Source: Anaerolineales bacterium
Lineage (GTDB): Bacteria > Chloroflexota > Anaerolineae > Anaerolineales > Villigracilaceae
DNA: 5,870 nucleotides
NCBI GenBank assembly: GCA_025966435.1
Contig: JAICRQ010000240.1
Span: 1 to 5,870, forward strand
Reading direction: 5' to 3'
Shown: positions 1 to 4,593 of the stretch, piece by piece
Numbering within the stretch: the first letter of the stretch is position 1
Layout: every line of letters starts with the position of its first letter
The notes under the pieces: model-generated
The model's database searches: none
What the model was told of the DNA's origin: nothing
Seen by the model: the letters and a program-made list of their open reading frames with translations, nothing else
Position numbers and translations under genes: made by a program

Positions 1-527
1 AAAACCACCGTCGCAGCTAGCTGGTTATTATGCAGGCTATAAGCAAGTGACGTCCGTCCGCCATAGCAGAACCCCGCGATCGCAATTCGATCCGAATCGA
101 CATCTGGCTGCGATTCGAGCCAGGCATATACGGAATCCAGATCGGCGTTGACGTTTTCGGGTCTCGTCGAAACTACCTGATAGATAGCACGCGGGACCCA
201 GCCGGTCGTAGAACCGCGGAATGTATCCGGCGCAACTACGAGATAACCTTCTTCTGCTAACAGATTCGCCAGACTAATGACGGATTCGTTCAACCCCCAA
301 AACTCATGAATCATAATCACGGTCGGGAAGGGCCCCTCACCCTGTGGCTGCGCCACATAAGCACGTACATCGGGCGCACCGCCCGAGCCAGGGATTATGG
401 TATTCACTAGGTTATCGAGCCGACCCGCACCTGTGAGAGCATCCACGGCGATGGAGCCAGCTAAAAACAGGATGAGGGCGATGAACAAAATCAGAATACC
501 AAGTAAAACACGTTTGAGTACTTTCAT
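1..527 (-). CDS. Membrane-anchored dienelactone hydrolase-like protein (alpha/beta hydrolase), C-terminus outside the window
   Basis: I translated this by hand from ATG at 527; it stays open to base 1 (175 codons). A GGAGG Shine-Dalgarno at 533-537, 5 nt before the ATG, supports the start. Residues 5-27 are a hydrophobic helix after MKVLKR, so the protein is probably anchored or exported, with the enzyme domain outside the membrane. The domain matches the dienelactone hydrolase family: IHEFWGLN around residue 75 corresponds to the family's active-site Glu segment, APDTFRG (Arg104) to its conserved Arg, and GFCYGGR places a Cys nucleophile at residue 154 in a G-x-C-x-G elbow. The catalytic Asp and His would lie beyond the window edge. 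Known members cleave ester or lactone bonds of small molecules; the substrate here cannot be told. It is the last visible gene of a probable three-gene run, 53 nt after the small membrane protein. Confidence 0.88.
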   Translation of the reverse strand, partial: MKVLKRVLLGILILFIALILFLAGSIAVDALTGAGRLDNLVNTIIPGSGGAPDVRAYVAQPQGEGPFPTVIMIHEFWGLNESVISLANLLAEEGYLVVAPDTFRGSTTGWVPRAIYQVVSTRPENVNADLDSVYAWLESQPDVDSDRIAIAGFCYGGRTSLAYSLHNNQLAATVV

Positions 528-580
528 ATCTGCCTCCAGGGTCAGGATGAGACCATTCGCCCAGGTTTTACCTGTATTTC

Positions 581-1000
581 TTAGCTTTGCGTTTCTTTGG
601 GTTTCACCAATCTCGCCCCAATGAGAGCAGCCAGGATCATCAAAAAGAACACCGCCACTCCGCCGCAAATCCCCGCGGCACTGAAGGAGGCAGCCAGACC
701 TTTGATGCCGACCTCGTCATTCCCGAACACCCTTTGCGAACCGTCCGCATACGTGCATGTCAATTCGGTATAGTGTCCCGTCCCACCGCTCGGGCTGGAT
801 GTGGTCGGCGTGCCGAAACCAAAGTCGTTATACGAGTAATCGGTGGCGTCCGGGCAGAGAACGTATGCCGTAAGCCGGTCGAATACGGGCGGCACAGCCG
901 CGATCATCGCGCCGCCAAAGGGCACCAGGAAAATTAACGGACCTCCGCCGATCAATAGAACAAGAAGTGCACCAATGCAAGAACCTTGCCAGCGTTTCAT
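581..1000 (-). CDS. Small membrane protein with two hydrophobic segments and a Cys-containing loop, function unknown
   Basis: 139 residues from ATG at 1000, preceded by AAGGAG (1007-1012) with 6 nt spacing. I do not recognise a named family. Residues about 8-36 and 101-131 are strongly hydrophobic, and the charges (MKR at the start, KPKE at the end) suggest that both termini are cytoplasmic. The roughly 60-residue loop between them would then be extracytoplasmic. It carries Cys49 (LCPDA) and Cys82 (LTCTYADGS), well placed for a disulfide, around a Gly/Ser/Thr-rich stretch (GTPTTSSPSGGTG). Two more Cys (8, 112) lie in the helices. It begins 33 nt after the methyltransferase stop and ends 53 nt before the hydrolase ATG, so co-transcription is likely. 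A real gene is supported by the good ribosome site, the balanced composition and the coherent topology; the function is open. Confidence 0.8.
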   Translation of the reverse strand: MKRWQGSCIGALLVLLIGGGPLIFLVPFGGAMIAAVPPVFDRLTAYVLCPDATDYSYNDFGFGTPTTSSPSGGTGHYTELTCTYADGSQRVFGNDEVGIKGLAASFSAAGICGGVAVFFLMILAALIGARLVKPKETQS

Positions 1001-1033
1001 GGAATTCTCCTTTGAAGATTCTTAAACGTTCGC

Positions 1034-1837
1034 CTACTTAATGCCTTTCACTGCCCACGCACGCAGCACCAGAGGGATCGTACCATCTAAAGCAAATGGG
1101 AGACTATTGTAGATCCTGTGCCGCAATTGGGTACGTCGCTCTTCACTCAGCGACATGACATATCCCGGCGCAGGTCCCTGCCCACCCAAGAAGGGAGACC
1201 AATAATCGTTAAAGTCTTTGAACTCCGCCCATACATCGATTGGGCGAACTTCCACCTGGGAAAGATGAGCGTGTTCGAATAAGTATCGGAGAGAATTGGG
1301 ATTGCAAATGGAAAAACGCCACCCTTCATCCAGCTCACGAGCCGCGGTATCCAGCGCCGATGCGGCATTCCAGAAGTGGCGGAGCATCTGCATCCTCCCT
1401 GGATAATCCCACACATATAATGCGACAGTACCGCCAGCATGCACGGTGCGCGTCATTTCGGCAATCATCTGATCGGGTTGCGGGACAAAGTTCATCACCA
1501 AGCCAGAAACAACCGCCTCGAAAGACTCGCTTTCAACGGAAAGATTTTGTGCGTTTCCCACTTCAAAGGTCGCACATGGATCATGTACTTGGCTTTGGAC
1601 GAACGCCACATAGTCCTTGGAGCGGTCGATCCCCCTTAATTCTTTCGGGTTGGCCAGATCGAGAATGGTCTGTGTGAGCGCACCCGTGCCGGTCCCCACA
1701 TCCAGCCAGGCTTTCCCCTCCGGGATCGCCAGCCAATGGACAAACTCCTGTGCTACCAACCGGCTCCAGCGACCGATATAAGGTTCATACGAAGCTCCGC
1801 TTTCCCACACGTCGTTTGATGTGTCTTTCATGCCCAT
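1034..1837 (-). CDS. Class I SAM-dependent methyltransferase
   Basis: 267 residues with a Rossmann-type methyltransferase fold of the UbiE/Methyltransf_11 kind. SAM-binding motif I is WLDVGTGTGALT (residues 44-55). The acidic residue ending strand 2 is Asp71 (GIDRS), GNAQNL (94-99) occupies the adenine-contact position, SGLVMNFVPQPD (111-122) is the motif after strand 4, and TVHAGGTVALYVWD (131-144) is the post-motif III strand. The N-terminal SYEPYIGRWSRLVAQEF segment is common in these enzymes. The acceptor substrate cannot be inferred; the role is probably small-molecule methylation in the cytoplasm. The ATG at 1837 is chosen over the ATG two codons downstream because AGGAG at 1846-1850 sits 8 nt before it (14 nt from the other). 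The gene follows the sigma-factor terminator and seems to start a new transcription unit, although I see only a -35-like TTGATA (1884-1889) and no clear -10. Confidence 0.92.
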   Translation of the reverse strand: MGMKDTSNDVWESGASYEPYIGRWSRLVAQEFVHWLAIPEGKAWLDVGTGTGALTQTILDLANPKELRGIDRSKDYVAFVQSQVHDPCATFEVGNAQNLSVESESFEAVVSGLVMNFVPQPDQMIAEMTRTVHAGGTVALYVWDYPGRMQMLRHFWNAASALDTAARELDEGWRFSICNPNSLRYLFEHAHLSQVEVRPIDVWAEFKDFNDYWSPFLGGQGPAPGYVMSLSEERRTQLRHRIYNSLPFALDGTIPLVLRAWAVKGIK

Positions 1838-1872
1838 GGTTGTCTCTCCTAACGATGAATAAGAAACCCAAC

Positions 1873-1886
1873 ATAACGAATGTTAT
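1873..1886. repeat. Short inverted repeat ATAAC-GAAT-GTTAT upstream of the methyltransferase gene
   Basis: A perfect 5-bp inverted repeat with a 4-nt centre, between the sigma-gene terminator hairpin and the methyltransferase start. It could be an operator for that unit. At 5 bp per arm in an AT-rich patch it could also occur by chance. Confidence 0.3.
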
Positions 1887-1887
1887 C

Positions 1888-1924
1888 AAAGAAAAGAGCC
1901 AAAGGTGAACACCTTTGGCTCTTT
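1888..1924 (-). terminator. Rho-independent terminator after the sigma-factor gene
   Basis: The arms 1893-1907 and 1910-1924 are perfectly complementary over 15 bp (AAAGAGCCAAAGGTG and its complement) around a very short AA centre; the innermost pairs probably open. Read on the minus strand, the hairpin is followed by CTCTTTTCTTTG, a T-rich tail. On the plus strand the tail (GTTACG) is poor, so it acts mainly for the minus-strand gene ending at 1975, 51 nt upstream. Confidence 0.85.
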
Positions 1925-1974
1925 GTTACGAAGAATTAATGATTACCCCTGAATCGTCTGCGTGGGAATCCGAT

Positions 1975-2607
1975 TCAAACGGAAAGGGGAAGGTCCACCC
2001 GGTAGGAAGAGGGCAACAGCTCGCCAGCTGCCTGCAGGGACTTCTGCATCTGCAGTCGGGCACGCGCCAGACGGCTCTTGACCGTCCCCACCGGCACGCG
2101 GGCTGCCATGGCTGCTTCCTCGTAGGACATCCCCTCAATATCCACCAGAACGAGGACGAGGCGGTAGATAGGCGGTAATTTGTTCAGGCTTTTCTGGATC
2201 GCCCCTTCCAGCTCAGTCGTCTCGAATTGCACTTCCGGATCGGCTTCCGCATCCACCAGCCAGTAGCTGGTCTCGATCTCCTCGCCGTCAGCATTGTACT
2301 GTTCGAGGGGCACGGAATGTTGGCGGCGCTTCTTCCGCATCTCGTCGTAGCAGGCATTGACCACCACTCGCGCCAGCCAGCTCCGCAGCGAGTCGCCGCG
2401 GAACGTGTGGAACCGGCGAAATGCCGAGATCAGCGCTTCCTGCACAGCGTCAGACGCCACATCTTCATCATTCAGCAATCGCAGAGCAATGCCAAACAGC
2501 AGATTTTGATAGCGCAGGATCAGCTGGTTGAACGCTTCCAGGTCGCCACGCTGAGCGGCCTGAATCAGCGTTTTTTCAGATACGGGGGGGTGCTGCAAAC
2601 CTTTCAT
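1975..2607 (-). CDS. ECF-type RNA polymerase sigma factor (sigma-70 family)
   Basis: 210 residues from ATG at 2607. Region 2 covers about residues 23-95: the DAVQEALISAFRRF helix (53-66) is the polymerase-binding and -10 region, followed by FRGDSLRSWLARVVVNACYDEMRKKRR. Region 4 covers about 135-190, with LPPIYRLVLVLVDIEGMSYEEAA and the -35-binding helix-turn-helix VPVGTVKSRLARAR (171-184). Regions 1 and 3 are absent, as in ECF sigma factors; the acidic linker (HSVPLEQYNADGEEIETSYW...) is rather long. A GTG start at 2628 is possible but has no ribosome site before it. The ATG at 2607 is preceded by GGGGGAG 12 nt away, too far for a good Shine-Dalgarno, and by a -10-like TATAGT exactly 6 nt away, which suggests leaderless translation. 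No anti-sigma gene is visible beside it. The adjacent two-component system is the obvious candidate controller. Confidence 0.93.
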   Translation of the reverse strand: MKGLQHPPVSEKTLIQAAQRGDLEAFNQLILRYQNLLFGIALRLLNDEDVASDAVQEALISAFRRFHTFRGDSLRSWLARVVVNACYDEMRKKRRQHSVPLEQYNADGEEIETSYWLVDAEADPEVQFETTELEGAIQKSLNKLPPIYRLVLVLVDIEGMSYEEAAMAARVPVGTVKSRLARARLQMQKSLQAAGELLPSSYRVDLPLSV

Positions 2608-2613
2608 ACCTAT

Positions 2614-2619
2614 ACTATA
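2614..2619 (-). promoter_or_regulatory. Candidate -10 element (TATAGT) of a leaderless promoter for the sigma gene
   Basis: Minus-strand TATAGT matches 5 of 6 bases of TATAAT and is followed by 6 nt (ATAGGT) and then the ATG at 2607, so transcription would start at or next to the A of the ATG. No -35 hexamer lies 16-18 bp upstream. The -35 region is occupied instead by the heptamer array at 2629-2668, as expected for an activator-dependent promoter. Confidence 0.5.
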
Positions 2620-2628
2620 CTCCCCCAC

Positions 2629-2668
2629 TGTTACAAGTCTGTTCCAAGGATGTCACAGTTTTGTAACT
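2629..2668 (-). promoter_or_regulatory. Four tandem TGTNACA heptamers with 11-bp period, candidate response-regulator operator
   Basis: Read on the minus strand the units are AGTTACA (2662-2668), TGTGACA (2651-2657), TGGAACA (2640-2646) and TGTAACA (2629-2635), each separated by exactly 4 bp, so starts fall every 11 bp on one face of the helix. Two units fit TGTNACA perfectly and two have one mismatch. The last unit ends 9 bp upstream of the TATAGT -10. OmpR/PhoB-family regulators are known to bind direct repeats of about 7 bp with 11-bp spacing, and E. coli pho boxes replace the -35 about 10 bp before the -10. Binding by the response regulator at 3751-4470 is inference. The heptamer is nearly palindromic, so its orientation is ambiguous. 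Confidence 0.6.
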
Positions 2669-2740
2669 TGTCTACACGCTATTCTAAAGCCCTCGCCGCT
2701 TCGAGCAAGAATTTAACGAACCTTTTTTCAAATCCATGAG

Positions 2741-3739
2741 CTAATTGGAAGAACGCAGAGCAAACCCCTTTTTCGTTGCCGGAAGACGGATGGTAAACAC
2801 GGTGCCGCGCGGCTCCTCTTGGCTGCTGCGGACGTCGATCCGCCCGCCATGCAGGGCAATAATACGATGCACCAGCGCCAGCCCGAGTCCACTTCCTTCG
2901 GTGCTGCGAGCATTCGAGCCGCGGTAGAGCTCCTCGAAGATCTTCGAGACATCTTCGGCAGGAATCCCTGCGCCGGAATCTGCCACTTCGATCAGAATTG
3001 CGCGTCCATCCTCCAAAAGGCGGATTTCGACAGAATCGGTCTCGCACGTGAACTTAAGCGCGTTCTCCACAAGGTTATAGACCGCCAGGACGAGCAGGTC
3101 GCGGTCGCCGGTGATCGCGGGGAACGGCGATGGCACTTTAGGAATCAGCAGGTTTACATCACGCCCTTCATAGGCGGGCAGCGAATGAGCAGCTTCCACG
3201 ACATCCTGCAGCAAGTCGGGCACATTCACCTGCCATAGTTCGATGGGGCGCTCCCCCAAGTCCGACAGCTTTCTCAGATCCGTCAGCAAACGGGTCAGGC
3301 GCTCCACAGCATTGGTCGCGTTTTCAACCGCGCGCTGACGATCGGCATTGGTGTGGACTTCCTGCATGTTGACGAGCGCGGCGCGCAGCCCGGTAAGCGG
3401 ATTCTTGATCTCGTGGTCCAGACGGCGCAGGAAACGACGGCGCCCCTGTTCGGCGTCGCGTTTTGCCTCTTCCACCTGCATCTGAGTCTGTTCCTGACGG
3501 CGGATGGCGCGGTTGTAATAAATCAATAATAAACCGGTGATGAACATCCCCATCAGCAGGGCAACGATGCCAAGGTTCCGAATGGTCATGCCAAACACCA
3601 GGGCAAAAATCCCAAAGTCGGCTGTCACCATAAAGGGCGGCAGTGCTTGTGCCCAAATGTTGATCAACACGAATTCGACGATTCCCGCGAGCAGAGGCAG
3701 GAATACTAAAAACAAATTGACCCAGCTTCTCTTGAGCAT
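2741..3739 (-). CDS. Membrane sensor histidine kinase of a two-component system
   Basis: 332 residues. Hydrophobic helices occupy about 8-30 and 42-75, joined by only some 10-20 residues, so there is no real extracytoplasmic sensor domain and no HAMP or PAS domain. A charged helical stretch (76-105) leads to the HisKA domain, with H-box FLRRLDHEIKNPLTGLRAAL and phospho-accepting His109. The ATP-binding domain follows: N-box YNLVENALKF (Asn222, Asn226), G1 box DSGAGIP (254-260), F-box IFEELYRG and G2 box GSGLGLALVHRIIALHGG (282-299). All catalytic boxes are intact, so it should autophosphorylate and pass the phosphate to the response regulator encoded just upstream. The ATG at 3739 lies 11 nt after that gene's stop. 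AGAGGGG (3754-3760) overlaps the end of the upstream gene, 14 nt from the ATG, so translational coupling is likely. Short-loop kinases of this build often sense membrane or envelope state; the signal is unknown. Confidence 0.95.
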   Translation of the reverse strand: MLKRSWVNLFLVFLPLLAGIVEFVLINIWAQALPPFMVTADFGIFALVFGMTIRNLGIVALLMGMFITGLLLIYYNRAIRRQEQTQMQVEEAKRDAEQGRRRFLRRLDHEIKNPLTGLRAALVNMQEVHTNADRQRAVENATNAVERLTRLLTDLRKLSDLGERPIELWQVNVPDLLQDVVEAAHSLPAYEGRDVNLLIPKVPSPFPAITGDRDLLVLAVYNLVENALKFTCETDSVEIRLLEDGRAILIEVADSGAGIPAEDVSKIFEELYRGSNARSTEGSGLGLALVHRIIALHGGRIDVRSSQEEPRGTVFTIRLPATKKGFALRSSN

Positions 3740-3750
3740 ACGGGATAATC

Positions 3751-4470
3751 TTACCCCTCTCCGCGTACGGGTGCAATGAAACGATATCCTTCCCCCGGAA
3801 TGGTCTCGATAAAGCGCGGGTCCGCCGGGTCATCGTCCAGGGCTCGGCGCAGTTCCGCCATACGCGTGTCCACGGTGCGTGTGCCTGCCGGGTATTCCCA
3901 CCCCCAGACGGCCTCCAGCAAGCGCTCGCGCGTCACCGCCTCATCGGGATGCGTCATCAAATACTCCAACACCGACAGCGCTTTGGGCGTCAATTCCACA
4001 GTACGCCCGGCAAGGGTCGCGCGGCGGGCGCGGCGATCAAGCGCAAGGTCGCTGGCGGTCAGGAGCCAGGCAGCGGAGAGAGAGCGCTCGCCGGGGCGCG
4101 CACGCCGTAACACAGCCCGAATGCGCGCCAGTAATTCATGAGGATCAAACGGCTTGTTGAGATAATCGTCTGCGCCTTCTTCAAGAGCCAAGGCGCGTTC
4201 AGAAGCTTCCCCCACCTGCGTCAAAAGGATCGTCGGAGTCCAGATCTTGGCTTTTCGCAGGCGTCGCAGGGTTTCGCGACCATCCATGCGCGGCATGAGC
4301 ACATCGAGGATGATCAGCTCGGGATGGTGCGCCTGCGCTTTCTCCAACGCGCTCATGCCGTCAGAAACGACCAGCACGTGAAACCCAGCGCGCTCCAGGA
4401 ACGGCGCCAAGCTGTCCGCAATGGTCGGGTCATCATCAGCGAGGAGGAGGGTGGATCTCGTAGAAGACAT
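3751..4470 (-). CDS. OmpR/PhoB-family DNA-binding response regulator
   Basis: 239 residues from ATG at 4470. The receiver domain (about 6-122) has the acidic pair Asp12/Asp13 in LLLADDDP, phospho-acceptor Asp56 in LIILDVLMPRMDG, Thr84 in TILLT and Lys106 in LNKPF: a complete active site. The C-terminal winged helix (about 140-236) shows VELTPKALSVLEYLMTHPDEAVTRERLL, then VDTRMAELRRAL and the wing FIETIPGEGYRF. An in-frame ATG at 4578 would add 36 residues, but those codons run through the terminator hairpin at 4544-4571 and have no family resemblance, and the receiver domain starts normally after 4470. No Shine-Dalgarno precedes 4470; a -10-like TATACT lies exactly 6 nt upstream, which suggests a leaderless message. 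It forms a tight pair with the kinase (11-nt gap). A likely target is the heptamer array in front of the sigma gene. Confidence 0.95.
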   Translation of the reverse strand: MSSTRSTLLLADDDPTIADSLAPFLERAGFHVLVVSDGMSALEKAQAHHPELIILDVLMPRMDGRETLRRLRKAKIWTPTILLTQVGEASERALALEEGADDYLNKPFDPHELLARIRAVLRRARPGERSLSAAWLLTASDLALDRRARRATLAGRTVELTPKALSVLEYLMTHPDEAVTRERLLEAVWGWEYPAGTRTVDTRMAELRRALDDDPADPRFIETIPGEGYRFIAPVRGEG

Positions 4471-4476
4471 GATAGA

Positions 4477-4482
4477 AGTATA
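4477..4482 (-). promoter_or_regulatory. Candidate -10 element (TATACT) of a leaderless promoter for the response regulator-kinase operon
   Basis: Minus-strand TATACT (5 of 6 to TATAAT) is followed by TCTATC and then the ATG at 4470, which puts the predicted transcription start on the A of the start codon. No good -35 is visible at 16-18 bp. The absence of any Shine-Dalgarno before 4470 fits this reading. Confidence 0.5.
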
Positions 4483-4538
4483 GGATTCGACTGTGTGGTG
4501 CATAAGCGCCAATCCGCTCAGCCGAAATACTACGTCAG

Positions 4539-4571
4539 AAAAAAGGGCCTGGCCCCTAGAGGCCAGGCCCT
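4539..4571 (-). terminator. Rho-independent terminator after the secreted-protein gene
   Basis: A perfect 11-bp GC-rich stem (4544-4554 pairs with 4561-4571, AGGGCCTGGCC and its complement) around a 6-nt loop. On the minus strand it is followed at once by a run of T (complement of the A run 4539-4544). It lies 22 nt after the stop of the gene ending at 4594 and insulates the regulator operon from it. Confidence 0.95.
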
Positions 4572-4593
4572 GGTTCACTGAGAACGGATCAGC

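Noticed and set aside
562..574. Small hairpin CAGGT-TTT-ACCTG between the small membrane protein and the hydrolase gene
   Set aside because: Only 5 bp with no T run after it on the minus strand, so not a terminator; the two genes probably stay in one transcript.
1240..1677. 145-codon plus-strand frame and a 97-codon minus-strand frame (1147-1440) inside the methyltransferase
   Set aside because: Both are shadows of a complete methyltransferase; their composition is unlike protein (many Arg, Ser, Pro, Trp) and they have no ribosome site.
2620..2645. GGAAC (2641-2645, minus strand) as the -35 of an autoregulated ECF promoter
   Set aside because: The distance to the GTATA segment is 20 nt, longer than the usual 16-17, and the motif is better explained as one unit of the 11-bp array.
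2681..2708. TTGCTC-N16-TAGAAT as a second sigma-gene promoter on the minus strand
   Set aside because: The -10 is good but the -35 matches only 3 of 6; it remains a possible weak start upstream of the array, not supported enough to list.
2227..2739. 170-codon plus-strand frame across the sigma gene and its promoter
   Set aside because: Antisense to a clear sigma factor, no family features, and it runs over the heptamer array and promoter.
4471..4578. 36-residue N-terminal extension of the response regulator from ATG at 4578, or from ATG at 4503
   Set aside because: The codons from 4578 pass through the terminator stem and its T run, neither start has a ribosome site, and the receiver domain is complete from 4470.
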